NCBI GenBank assembly: GCA_030706735.1
Contig: JAUZNZ010000027.1
Span: forward strand, 1 to 64,000
Length of the DNA stretch: 64,000 nucleotides
Reading direction: 5' to 3'
DNA from: Bacteroidota bacterium
Lineage (GTDB): Bacteria > Bacteroidota > Bacteroidia > Chitinophagales > Chitinophagaceae
The position numbers were made by a program, and so were the translations under genes. Positions 7,553 through 15,605 of the stretch are shown in pieces (positions within the stretch are counted from its first letter, which is position 1; the number at the start of each line of letters is the position of its first letter). A model generated the notes under the pieces. The model was not told the origin of the DNA and ran no database searches. It saw only the letters and a program-made list of their open reading frames with translations.

Positions 7553-8650
7553 ATGAATATCCATTTTTCTAAAGAAGAAAAGGAAGTGGTAGGCGCGGTG
7601 AAATACCTGCCTGCCGTTTCGATCATCCTTCCGTTCGAACCTGTCATGTCGCTGAAGAGCGAGCTCGAGCACCGGCTCAAGATCATGCAGGGCAAGGTAG
7701 AATCGGAGTTGATGGCGGCGTATCCGGCAGAAAAGGCGATGCCGGTGATCGTCAAGCTGAAGAACCTCGTGAAAGGCCTTAATTTCAATACCCGAAAAAA
7801 AGCGCTCGCCCTGTTTGTATCGCCTATTGTGGAAAAAGTATTTTATCTGGATATCCCCGTAAACGAAAAGATCGTGATCGACGATTCCTTCGAAATACGG
7901 GACCTGGTCTACAGCAAGAAGCAGGTTATCCAATACCTCGTCCTTCAGCTGAGTGCGGAAGCATCGAGGTTATACCTGGGGAATTGTTCCAGCTTCGTGC
8001 TGATCAAGTCCAATGTGCCGGAGAATATGCATGCCTATGACCGCGACCTGCCTGAGAGGACGGCGAATTTCTCGGACCCCGGCGAGCAAAAAGAGATCTC
8101 GCTGGATCGGTTCCTGCGCCATCTGGATCAGGGTTTAACCCATATTCTGCGCGCCTATCCCCTTCCCGTATTCGTCATGGGCCCTGAAAAGGTGATTGGA
8201 CATTTTAAGAAGATCACCAAGAATGGAAAAAGTCTCGTTCAGTCCGTCCATGGGAATTACCTGCATGCCACGGAACCGGAGATCCGCCAAGCCCTGGCCC
8301 CTTATCTGGTGGAATGGCAGGCCATCAAGGAACGTGCCTGCCTGATGCAGTTGGAAAAGGCCAAGGGCGAGGACAAGCTGGAGTATGGGATTCGTCAGGT
8401 ATGGCGGGCAGCCGCGCGAAAGAATGGTCGTTTGCTGGTCGTGGAAAAGGACTTCATGGTGGCGGCGCGACAGGGACCGCATGGTGACGATATCTCGAAG
8501 GAGGATTTCACCACGAACAATGCTTTTTATATCAAGGATGCAGTCGATGACGTCATGGAAAAGGTATTGGCTGCCGGAGGAGATATCGAATTCGTCAGCG
8601 ATGGGGCACTAAAGGACTATGGTCACATCGCATTGGTGCGGTTCTATTAA
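7553..8650 (+). CDS. baeRF family protein (bacterial eRF1-like)
   Basis: A 365-residue soluble protein resembling the bacterial-archaeo-eukaryotic release factor families (baeRF). Recognisable parts are VSIILPFEP near the start, the central YPLPVFVMGPEKVIGHF, and the C-terminal EFVSDGALKDYGHIALVRFY. These families are proposed to act on stalled or resting ribosomes, but no catalytic GGQ motif is visible here. It is followed 8 bp later by ftsH, suggesting a joint quality-control operon. The proximal FNR-like site and the -7 box fix the transcript start about 13 bp before the ATG. Confidence 0.65.
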   Translation: MNIHFSKEEKEVVGAVKYLPAVSIILPFEPVMSLKSELEHRLKIMQGKVESELMAAYPAEKAMPVIVKLKNLVKGLNFNTRKKALALFVSPIVEKVFYLDIPVNEKIVIDDSFEIRDLVYSKKQVIQYLVLQLSAEASRLYLGNCSSFVLIKSNVPENMHAYDRDLPERTANFSDPGEQKEISLDRFLRHLDQGLTHILRAYPLPVFVMGPEKVIGHFKKITKNGKSLVQSVHGNYLHATEPEIRQALAPYLVEWQAIKERACLMQLEKAKGEDKLEYGIRQVWRAAARKNGRLLVVEKDFMVAARQGPHGDDISKEDFTTNNAFYIKDAVDDVMEKVLAAGGDIEFVSDGALKDYGHIALVRFY

Positions 8651-8658
8651 GTCAACTC

Positions 8659-10605
8659 ATGAAAAAATCACCCGATAATGAGATGGGTAGCCCGCGGGGG
8701 CGAAAAAAAAGGATCGGGATCTGGCTGTATGCCGGCATCCTGACTCTTATGGCGGTCATTTTTTTCCTTAGTCCGATCAGCCGGCCCTTTGTCAGGGAGA
8801 CCAGCTGGAATGAATTCAAGGACAGCCTGCTGAACCGGAAGGCGGTGGAACGCCTGGAAATCGTCAATAATGAAAGCGTCAATGTATATCTCAAGCCCGG
8901 CCTCTCGTCGGACCCGGGCCCTCATTACCGGTTCCGGATCGGATCGGTGGAATCGTTTGAAAGAAGGCTTGACGAAGCGGAAAAGAATTTTGCAGAGAAA
9001 GACAAGGCTGTAGTTACCTATACGACAAAAACGAATTGGCCCGGTTCTCTATTGGGCTGGATCCTTCCTTTGCTGTTCCTCTTCTTTGTCTGGCGCATGT
9101 TACTACGCAATCCGGGAGGAACCGGCGGCTCCTCGCCTTTCCATTTCAGCGACTCGACCGCGACGCTCATGGAAAAGGGGAACAAGAGTCCGGTAACCTT
9201 CCAGGATGTGGCCGGACTGCAGGAAGCCAAGGTAGAAGTCAAGGAGATCGTCGATTTCCTGAAGGCCCCGGAGGCCTACACAAAGCTTGGAGCAAAGATC
9301 CCCCGGGGGATCATTATCGTCGGACCGCCCGGGACGGGCAAGACGCTATTGGCAAAAGCCGTGGCCGGAGAAGCGCAGGTGCCGTTCTTTTCCCTTTCCG
9401 GCTCCGAATTCGTAGAAATGTTCGTCGGGGTAGGCGCTTCGCGTGTGCGCGACCTGTTCAGAAAGGCGAAGGAAAAGGCACCTTGCATCATATTCATCGA
9501 TGAAATAGACGCGGTGGGTCGATCACGAAGTGCAAATGCCTTCTATACCGGGGCCAATGATGAACGGGAAAGCACGTTGAACCAATTGCTCACCGAGATG
9601 GACGGGTTCAGCACCAATAGCGGCGTGATCGTGCTGGCCGCAACCAACCGCGCCGACATGCTCGATCCTGCGCTACTGCGCCCCGGACGGTTTGACCGGC
9701 ATATCTACCTGGAATTGCCCAATCTGTCGGAAAGGGAAGCAATCTTCCGGGTTCATATGAAGCCTTTGATATTAAAGGACTTTGACGAGGCCCGGACCCT
9801 TGCCGCGCAAACGCCCGGCTTTTCGGGAGCGGATATTGCCAATATATGCAATGAATCGGCCCTGATCGCCGCGAGAAAGAAACGGGATGCTGTGACCAGG
9901 CAGGATTTCACGGATGCGATCGACCGGATCGTGGCCGGCCTGGAAAAAAAGAGCAAGATCATCACCGACGCCGAAAAAAAGATCATTGCGCACCATGAGG
10001 CCGGCCATGCCATCGCAAGCTGGTACCTGAAGCATGTAGATCCTCTGGTCAAGGTATCCGTCATACCCAGGGGGAAGTCCCTCGGATCGGCCTGGTACCT
10101 GCCGGAAGAACGCCAACTGAAGACGTCCGCCGAATTTAACGATATGATCTGTGCGAGTCTGGGAGGGCGGGCAGCCGAGGAGATCATGTTCGGGGACGTC
10201 TCATCGGGCGCGTTGGACGACCTGGAAAAGGCAACCCGGGACGCCTATATGATGGTAGCCTATTATGGCTTCGACCCCCGGTTGGGACCTATCAGTTTTT
10301 ACGATTCGAGCGGAAGGATGAACGGCAGTTTTCAAAAACCTTACAGCGAAAGCACCGGGCAATTGATCGACGAGCAGGTGCGCAAGCTGATCGGAGCGGC
10401 GTATGAGCGCACCAAGGAGCTACTGATACGGCACAAGCCGCAGCTGATGGCCCTCGCTGGGCTCCTGTTACGAAAAGAAATGGTCTTCAAGGCAGACCTC
10501 GAAGCCCTATTGGGCGAACGGGGAGAGGAGAAGGGTCAGGAGGCCGGCCGGCTTATTGCTCCGGTTAACGTATTCGGCTTTGATCACCTTGAACCGGATC
10601 ACTAG
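8659..10605 (+). CDS. ftsH: ATP-dependent zinc metalloprotease FtsH
   Basis: A 648-residue membrane-anchored AAA protease that degrades membrane and regulatory proteins. An N-terminal helix (about 17-37) and a second near 125-145 flank a periplasmic segment. The AAA module has Walker A GPPGTGKT, Walker [12 protein letters not shown] and the second region of homology ([19 protein letters not shown]). The zinc site HEAGH is near residue 450. Length fits FtsH. The C-terminal 99 bp overlap the convergent gene at 10507. Given the regulated operon it is probably an accessory, stress-specific paralogue; that is inference, since the rest of the genome is not visible. Confidence 0.95.
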   Translation: MKKSPDNEMGSPRGRKKRIGIWLYAGILTLMAVIFFLSPISRPFVRETSWNEFKDSLLNRKAVERLEIVNNESVNVYLKPGLSSDPGPHYRFRIGSVESFERRLDEAEKNFAEKDKAVVTYTTKTNWPGSLLGWILPLLFLFFVWRMLLRNPGGTGGSSPFHFSDSTATLMEKGNKSPVTFQDVAGLQEAKVEVKEIVDFLKAPEAYTKLGAKIPRGIIIVGPPGTGKTLLAKAVAGEAQVPFFSLSGSEFVEMFVGVGASRVRDLFRKAKEKAPCIIFIDEIDAVGRSRSANAFYTGANDERESTLNQLLTEMDGFSTNSGVIVLAATNRADMLDPALLRPGRFDRHIYLELPNLSEREAIFRVHMKPLILKDFDEARTLAAQTPGFSGADIANICNESALIAARKKRDAVTRQDFTDAIDRIVAGLEKKSKIITDAEKKIIAHHEAGHAIASWYLKHVDPLVKVSVIPRGKSLGSAWYLPEERQLKTSAEFNDMICASLGGRAAEEIMFGDVSSGALDDLEKATRDAYMMVAYYGFDPRLGPISFYDSSGRMNGSFQKPYSESTGQLIDEQVRKLIGAAYERTKELLIRHKPQLMALAGLLLRKEMVFKADLEALLGERGEEKGQEAGRLIAPVNVFGFDHLEPDH

Positions 10606-10938
10606 ATCCCCATTCCTACCAGTGACCGGGATATAGGTCGACCCAATACCCCTGCACTCATTGCCATCCAGAATGATCGTCGCGTCTCCATCCGCGACAA
10701 TATAGTAGTCGAAATACTTCCTGTAGAACTGCAATTGAGCAGGGAAGGTCCGATCCAATCCATTCAGATCCTCATAAGGCGCCCTGGCAGTAAACCAGAC
10801 CAGCCCGGTATCGATCCCCGCGATCTTTATGATGGACGTAGGAAGCCTCAGGATCGACCTGCTCTCGTTGGAAAAGATCGCCGTACCCAGCCTCTCCATT
10901 CCACGGGTAATAAAATTGATGTCTTTGTCGCCGAACAT
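10507..10938 (-). CDS. possible FMN split-barrel (pyridoxamine-phosphate-oxidase-like) protein
   Basis: 143 residues from the ATG at 10938. The ORF track start at 10977 is a TTG that would overlap the promoter -7 box (TCACTTTG, T at 10972), so the internal ATG is preferred. Phrases SRSILRLPTSIIKI, LVWFTARAP and DYYIVADGDATIILD resemble general-stress flavin split-barrel proteins, but no cofactor motif is certain. The promoter carries paired FNR-like sites. The 3' end overlaps ftsH by 99 bp in convergent orientation. Product family is tentative; reality of the gene is supported by the positioned promoter. Confidence 0.6.
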   Translation of the reverse strand: MFGDKDINFITRGMERLGTAIFSNESRSILRLPTSIIKIAGIDTGLVWFTARAPYEDLNGLDRTFPAQLQFYRKYFDYYIVADGDATIILDGNECRGIGSTYIPVTGRNGDLVIRFKVIKAEYVNRSNKPAGLLTLLLSPFAQ

Positions 10939-10964
10939 GGTGAATGAGTTGACCCTCGCTTTGT

Positions 10965-11030
10965 CAAAGTGAGCCAATCGGACCGTAAAATCCGATGATC
11001 CACCTCAAAACGGTCCCTGATACTCATCAG
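10965..11030 (-). promoter_or_regulatory. paired FNR/CRP-like sites upstream of gene at 10938
   Basis: Palindromes CTGATACTCATCAG (11017-11030, a perfect 5-4-5 inverted repeat) and ATGATCCACCTCAA (10995-11008) are 22 bp apart. A TCACTTTG element with first T at 10972 is 29.5 bp from the proximal centre. The distal site overlaps the 3' end of the upstream phosphatidyltransferase gene. Confidence 0.75.
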
Positions 11031-11620
11031 CGCGTGCGGTCCTTCCTGTTCCTTTTTGTCTTCAGCACCCAGAAAAGCCCCTTTACATTCTCCTTCCATT
11101 CGGGTAAGAGGAGTACAAGCGCAGTCTCTTCGGTCAAATCGAGAATGGTGACGGAAGCGGCGAGGTAAAAAAGGAAGTACAACGGATGAGGGAGAAAGAA
11201 AAGAAGGAGAAGGAAAACGCCCTGGAGAACCGCCGCTATTTTGGCCAACCAGGTATGGAATGCGCTCATTTTACGATATCGGATCAGGGCGAGGGAGACT
11301 TGCAGGATGAAAAAAAAGGTCATGACGAGGATCAGCGGGAGCTGATCCCTGATAAAATCCAGCTTGAACACGAAAATGCCGATAATGCCCGCCAGGACGG
11401 TCAGGTCATCGCCGACCGAATCCAGGACCGCGCCGCGCTTGCTGACCACTTTATAGCGGCGGGCAAGGTAACCGTCCACCGCGTCCGTAAAGAAACTCAG
11501 TGCCAGGAACCATTTAAAGAGATCGAGGTTATGGCTGAATGCCAGGTAGATGACCAGGGGGGCCGCCAGGATCCGCCAGATCGTGATGCCATTGACGAAG
11601 TAAGAAATCCGGGAGTGCAT
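11027..11620 (-). CDS. CDP-alcohol phosphatidyltransferase family protein
   Basis: 197 residues from the ATG at 11620; the longer ORF-track start adds 37 residues that look unrelated to the family. The catalytic signature DGYLARRYKVVSKRGAVLD then SVGDD fits the DG-x2-AR-x8-G-x3-D-x3-D motif of enzymes that join a CDP-linked lipid to an alcohol. Five or six membrane helices surround it. PgsA-like phosphatidylglycerophosphate synthesis is plausible, but the acceptor cannot be told from sequence. No palindromic site lies at the expected distance, so it seems outside the common regulon. Confidence 0.8.
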   Translation of the reverse strand: MHSRISYFVNGITIWRILAAPLVIYLAFSHNLDLFKWFLALSFFTDAVDGYLARRYKVVSKRGAVLDSVGDDLTVLAGIIGIFVFKLDFIRDQLPLILVMTFFFILQVSLALIRYRKMSAFHTWLAKIAAVLQGVFLLLLFFLPHPLYFLFYLAASVTILDLTEETALVLLLPEWKENVKGLFWVLKTKRNRKDRTR

Positions 11621-11753
11621 TGGATATTCAACGTTAAAAAAACAAGGGGCAAAATAGACATAATGCCCCGTTATAATCCAATATCCTATGAAAAACCTAA
11701 ACAAATATACGGCGGGTTCGCGATGGCCCAATTGACTATGAGCAGTTTATCCC

Positions 11754-11841
11754 CTGATTGTGGTCTATGGCGGGCATGACCAGCTTCATACCGGCGATTG
11801 ATCGACATCCGGTCACGGCGTCCCGCTGCATCCTATATTTG
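11754..11841 (+). promoter_or_regulatory. thioredoxin promoter with three 22-bp-spaced sites
   Basis: Three palindromes in a row: CTGATTGTGGTCTA (11754-11767), ATGACCAGCTTCAT (11776-11789) and TTGATCGACATCCG (11798-11811), each 22 bp from the next. The -7 element TATATTTG starts at 11834, 29.5 bp from the centre of the last. The outer two have one weak half-site each. Confidence 0.75.
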
Positions 11842-11847
11842 ATCATT

Positions 11848-12147
11848 ATGCAAACCTTCGAATCTCATATTCAGGGCGATAAGCCCGTGGTGGTCGACTT
11901 CTTTGCGGAGTGGTGCGGCCCCTGCAAACTGATGACGCCTGTATTGAGGGAAGTAAAGGATAAGGTCGGGGACAGGGTGACCATCCTGAAACTCGACATT
12001 GACAAGAACCCTCAATATGCGCAGCAATATGGCATACAGGCCGTGCCCACCCTGGCGATCATCAGGAATGGCCATATCGTATGGCGCAAGAGCGGTCTTA
12101 CGCCCGCCCATGAGATCCTGGAGCATTTGAACCTCCTCATTCCCTGA
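11848..12147 (+). CDS. thioredoxin
   Basis: 99 residues from the ATG at 11848, the length of a single thioredoxin domain. The active site WCGPCK is at about residue 23, followed by KLDIDKNPQYAQQYGIQAVPT with the cis-proline. It reduces protein disulfides in the cytoplasm. The ORF-track start at 11758 would extend across the promoter sites, so it is rejected. The -7 T lies only 14 bp before the ATG, implying an almost leaderless message. A small P-loop gene follows 12 bp downstream. Confidence 0.9.
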   Translation: MQTFESHIQGDKPVVVDFFAEWCGPCKLMTPVLREVKDKVGDRVTILKLDIDKNPQYAQQYGIQAVPTLAIIRNGHIVWRKSGLTPAHEILEHLNLLIP

Positions 12148-12159
12148 CAAAACAGATCC

Positions 12160-12591
12160 ATGGTCATCATCGTATTCGGCTTGCCGGGTTCGGGAAAATC
12201 GAGCTTCGCTTCGGGGCTGGCCCGCCGATTACATTGCCTGTATTCCGAAAGCGGTATTGCCAGGCGGGGGATTGATACTCAGGAGGCCATCAGGCGTAAG
12301 ATGGACATTGTGTTGTGCGGCGCCGGAGAGGGGGTAGCGGCCGGATGGATAAGAGAGGCCGGAGGGGCGAGAGGGGCCGGAGGGGAGATCGTATTCATCG
12401 AGATCAGAGCTGACGCCGGGCTCAGAGCCGGAGAGGCAAGCAAGCAACCAGGGGAGGCTACAAGCAAGCAAGCCAAAGAGGCCATGGACGATCCACACCT
12501 GGTATTATATTCCAGCGGTACCAATACAGAAATCCTGATCGATATCGCCTACGACCATTTGCATCTCAAGCATGGCCGGCGACTGGGGTAG
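12160..12591 (+). CDS. small P-loop kinase-like protein with low-complexity insert
   Basis: A 143-residue protein starting with strand-loop-helix MVIIVFGLPGSGKSSFASGL, a Walker A motif as in small-molecule kinases. After about residue 60 comes an Ala/Gly/Glu-rich stretch (EAGGARGAGGE then ASKQPGEATSKQAKEA), encoded by purine-rich repeats at about 12340-12480. A hydrophobic ending EILIDIAYDHL follows. No substrate can be assigned. It is probably cotranscribed with thioredoxin and overlaps the convergent desaturase by 26 bp. Confidence 0.6.
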   Translation: MVIIVFGLPGSGKSSFASGLARRLHCLYSESGIARRGIDTQEAIRRKMDIVLCGAGEGVAAGWIREAGGARGAGGEIVFIEIRADAGLRAGEASKQPGEATSKQAKEAMDDPHLVLYSSGTNTEILIDIAYDHLHLKHGRRLG

Positions 12592-13705
12592 CCATGACGA
12601 CCGGGGTGGGCCCCTGTCCTTGTCCGCCCTCGCCCAGTTGCCGCAGCCTGTTCACGTGCGAGTGGAATGCCGCGCTAAAACTGGGTTTCAGATTATAGAC
12701 AAACCCGAACTCCTTTGCCGTCCGTTCGACAATCGGCGCGATCTCGCGATAATGGACGTGGCAGATATTTGGAAAGAGGTGGTGTTCGATCTGGAAGTTC
12801 AATCCGCCGATATACCAATTCAACAAGGCGTTGCCTCTGGCGAAATCGGACGTCGTCCTGAGCTCATGCACGGCCCATTCGGCTGCAATCACGCCATCCG
12901 CATCCGGCTTGAATTGCTTCGCGCCTTCCACCACATGCGCCATTTGAAAGACTGTGCTCAGTATGCATCCCGCGGTCCAATGCATGATAAAGAAGCCGAT
13001 CAGTACCTGCCACCAGGTAAATGGGGTCAGTATGACCGGCAGGCCGATGAACGCGAACAAATACCCCCCCTTCACCACCAGCATTTTAACATACTCCCAG
13101 GTGGGGTTGATATGATGCCGTTGGGTGATCCCCTCTTTGTTGTATAGGGCAAGCTGTTTGAAGTCGTTGGTCAGCTTCGATATGGTCATTAAGCCATAAA
13201 AGAAGAAGGCGTGAATGTGCTGGCGGCGGTGTATCTTTTTCCAGGGCGTGAATTCGGAAAGCCGTATGGGGCCTTTAGCCGCGATATCCTCGTCATACCC
13301 TTCAATGTTCGTATAGGCATGATGCATGAGATTATGCTGGACCTTCCAATTGAACACATTGCTGCCCAGGAGGTACATGGTGCCGCCCATGAGCTTGTTC
13401 AGGCCCGCGCTGGTCGAATAGGAACCGTGAACGGCGTCGTGCATGACGCACATGCCGATCCCCGCCATCCCAAACCCCATCAGCACCGACAGCGGAAGGG
13501 CGAGCCAAGGGCTCATCGGAACGGTAAGAATAAGAACAAAGGTACCCAGGTAAGCCAGCAGATTGGCTACCGTTTGGGTAACGAGGAAAAAATTCCCTTT
13601 GGTCGAGACTCCTGTCCGTTTAAAGTAATCATTGACGTTGGTGCGTACTGCGGCGGCAAACTCCTTTTGCCGGACATCATCGGAGACAAATTTGAGCTGT
13701 TTCAT
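12566..13705 (-). CDS. membrane fatty-acid desaturase
   Basis: 379 residues from the ATG at 13705 (the ORF-track start at 13711 is TTG). Three histidine boxes are clear: HDAVHGS, HNLMHHAYTN and QIEHHLFPN, the di-iron site of acyl-CoA/linoleoyl-type desaturases, with hydrophobic segments between them. It inserts a double bond in an acyl chain using O2 and reducing equivalents. A palindrome lies upstream (13786-13799). Control of an O2-consuming enzyme by a low-oxygen-type site could be compensation for low O2 or membrane adjustment; that is inference. Confidence 0.9.
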   Translation of the reverse strand: MKQLKFVSDDVRQKEFAAAVRTNVNDYFKRTGVSTKGNFFLVTQTVANLLAYLGTFVLILTVPMSPWLALPLSVLMGFGMAGIGMCVMHDAVHGSYSTSAGLNKLMGGTMYLLGSNVFNWKVQHNLMHHAYTNIEGYDEDIAAKGPIRLSEFTPWKKIHRRQHIHAFFFYGLMTISKLTNDFKQLALYNKEGITQRHHINPTWEYVKMLVVKGGYLFAFIGLPVILTPFTWWQVLIGFFIMHWTAGCILSTVFQMAHVVEGAKQFKPDADGVIAAEWAVHELRTTSDFARGNALLNWYIGGLNFQIEHHLFPNICHVHYREIAPIVERTAKEFGFVYNLKPSFSAAFHSHVNRLRQLGEGGQGQGPTPVVMATPVAGHA

Positions 13706-13754
13706 ATCCAAGGATTTTCGATTTTGGATAGTACAAATTTGGCACCCGGTGAAA

Positions 13755-13799
13755 AAATATTAAATGACCCCGGGCAGGGGAAGGGCTGATTTCGGTCAA
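13755..13799 (-). promoter_or_regulatory. FNR/CRP-like site upstream of desaturase
   Basis: CTGATTTCGGTCAA (13786-13799), with -7-like TAATATTT starting at 13762, 30.5 bp from the site centre (one more than usual). No second copy is found 22 bp upstream. One of the weaker members of the set. Confidence 0.5.
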
Positions 13800-14635
13800 G
13801 GGATGCCGTACAGATGAGGCAGGATCAGGACAGGTACCTGTACTCCGAAGACCACGGAACGGCTGATGCTCTTTACAAACCATTTGTCCAGCAGGGAGTG
13901 TTCCTGTGGGAGAAGCACCAGCATATCGATATGACGTTCGCCAATGAACTCATTCAGGGCAGACGGGACATCCTTCGACTCTATGCATTCGTACTGCGGG
14001 TCGAGCAGTTTGGTAGCCCGGCTCAGGTAAAAAGGCCGGTTCAACGACTCGAACATTTCATGATACCGGTTCTTTGCAATCCGGACGAGGAATAGCCTGG
14101 AGTGATAGGTCTTGCCGATCTCCAGCAGGAAATCCATCGCGCGGGTATCGGTATCCGGCGCGATATCCTTTTCGGTGGCCAGGGCGAGGTTCGGCAAGCC
14201 GGCGTATTTTGCCGTTTCGGGTATGACCATTAGCGGGATCGAGGTGCGTCTGGCCAGGGCCGTTACCGTGCTGCCAAGGAGCCGTTGCATTTTTACGCGG
14301 GGGGCCTTCATGCCGGCGATGATGAGCTCGGCTTGTTTAAGCCTTGCGATACCCAATATCATATTTGCTGCCGTCCCATCCCGGCAAATGGTTTCGATTT
14401 GAAATTCGTTGGCGGGGTTGATGGCCCGCGATTCGTCCTCCAATCTTTGCTGCACGAAATCCTTCATGTCTTCCGGGGTTTGTATGACCGGTGCGTCGCT
14501 CAGGGGAACCGGGACCTGCTGGTAGGCGGAAAAGAGGATCAGGCGGGCATGAAATGCTTTGGCCAATTCGGCGCCATAAAGGCAGGCATTATGTCCGGCC
14601 TTTGAGAAATCGGTGGCCACAAGGAATGTTCTCAT
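13796..14635 (-). CDS. universal stress protein, two Usp domains
   Basis: A 279-residue tandem Usp protein. Domain one starts MRTFLVATDFSKAGHNACLYG and contains IIAGMKAPRVKMQRLLGSTV, a nucleotide-loop-like region; domain two covers about 145-279 and ends VLILPHLYGIP. Usp proteins bind ATP or AMP and support survival during energy or oxygen limitation. It lies 48 bp after another Usp gene with no site of its own, so it is probably cotranscribed from the promoter at 15540-15605. The spacer holds an 8-bp inverted repeat (GCACTATT/AATAGTGC, 14652-14693) that could partly terminate. Confidence 0.85.
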   Translation of the reverse strand: MRTFLVATDFSKAGHNACLYGAELAKAFHARLILFSAYQQVPVPLSDAPVIQTPEDMKDFVQQRLEDESRAINPANEFQIETICRDGTAANMILGIARLKQAELIIAGMKAPRVKMQRLLGSTVTALARRTSIPLMVIPETAKYAGLPNLALATEKDIAPDTDTRAMDFLLEIGKTYHSRLFLVRIAKNRYHEMFESLNRPFYLSRATKLLDPQYECIESKDVPSALNEFIGERHIDMLVLLPQEHSLLDKWFVKSISRSVVFGVQVPVLILPHLYGIP

Positions 14636-14683
14636 CTGTTTACGTTATTATGCACTATTGGATCCAAGAAACATTTGCAGGGA

Positions 14684-15523
14684 CTAATAGTGCGAAATGA
14701 AGATGGGCAGGGTCGTCGAACCCGCACCATCCGAAACAAACTCATTTTGAAAGAAAGAATCAAGCAATCCTCGTCCGTAGGCGCCCATGACCACGATGTC
14801 GCTCCGGCGTTCGACCAGCAAGTCGATGAAGGCATTTGCTGCGCCATCGCGCGGTATCAGCACCTGGACGTCCCGGAAATGATAGCCCAGCCAGTCTGTG
14901 AGGCTGAGCCTCTCCTCTTCCGATAATTCGCCGGATCCATTCAGGTACAGTACCTTTGCGCTGATGCCTTTCCATTGCGGAAACAAATAGCTGAATTGTT
15001 TGATCGCAAAGACGGAAGATTTGCTGCCATCGTAGCAGAAAACGACATTTTCAATGCCGAAAAATTTTTCGGGCGCAACCAGGACGGGACATTCGGCCTG
15101 CTTTAGTATTTCCCTGACGAAGGCCGTGGGCCGGCTTTCGGGCTGCCCGGAGAAATGGGTAGAGGCGTCGAGGACCAGAAGATCGGCAAAGCGCGTTTCG
15201 GCCGCGACTTCTGCGGCCGACGCGTTCTTTTCCAGGTGTACCATGGCGGGTACTCCTTCTTCTCTGGCCATGTCCCTGAACAGGGCGATATTATCCGCAC
15301 AAGCCTTTTCGTCCCCGGCCAACTCTTCCGGATCGATCAGGGGGAACTCCTCGAAATGCGTTATACCATCCGATTCCTCGATCACCAGGCATTGCTCCGG
15401 GGTGAGATTCCGCAGGAAGACCGCCGTGATCTTGGATTTGGTCAGCTTGGCGAGATAGCAGGCAAATTCAACGGCATGCTGGTCCATCCGCCGGCCATCG
15501 AGTGCAAGTAATATCTTTTCCAT
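14684..15523 (-). CDS. universal stress protein, two Usp domains
   Basis: 279 residues from the ATG at 15523 (MEKILLALDGRRMDQHAVEF). The 20 residues added by the ORF track would lie over the promoter. Domain two contains VVMGAYGRGLLDSFF, the G-x2-G nucleotide-binding loop of ATP-binding Usp proteins. It closely parallels the Usp at 37888-38712, which starts MEKILLAMEG and has VVLGAYGRGILSRF, so the two are probably paralogues. The -7 T is 24 bp before the ATG. Confidence 0.85.
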   Translation of the reverse strand: MEKILLALDGRRMDQHAVEFACYLAKLTKSKITAVFLRNLTPEQCLVIEESDGITHFEEFPLIDPEELAGDEKACADNIALFRDMAREEGVPAMVHLEKNASAAEVAAETRFADLLVLDASTHFSGQPESRPTAFVREILKQAECPVLVAPEKFFGIENVVFCYDGSKSSVFAIKQFSYLFPQWKGISAKVLYLNGSGELSEEERLSLTDWLGYHFRDVQVLIPRDGAANAFIDLLVERRSDIVVMGAYGRGLLDSFFQNEFVSDGAGSTTLPIFISHY

Positions 15524-15539
15524 ATATCCGTGTTTTTTA

Positions 15540-15605
15540 TAAAAGTAAACCCGGGGTGCAGTGAATCCGGTGATCCAGGTCAACCCGTGGGATGATCGTG
15601 ATCAC
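15540..15605 (-). promoter_or_regulatory. paired FNR/CRP-like sites upstream of Usp operon
   Basis: GTGATCCAGGTCAA (15570-15583) and ATGATCGTGATCAC (15592-15605) are 22 bp apart. On the minus strand TACTTTTA begins at 15547, 29.5 bp from the proximal centre. The plus-strand kinase gene lies just beyond, but no -7 element sits at the matching distance on that side. Confidence 0.8.

Noticed and set aside
15592-15605. ATGATCGTGATCAC as proximal operator of the plus-strand kinase
   Set aside because: No -7 element lies 29-31 bp downstream on the plus strand; it fits better as the distal site of the divergent Usp operon.
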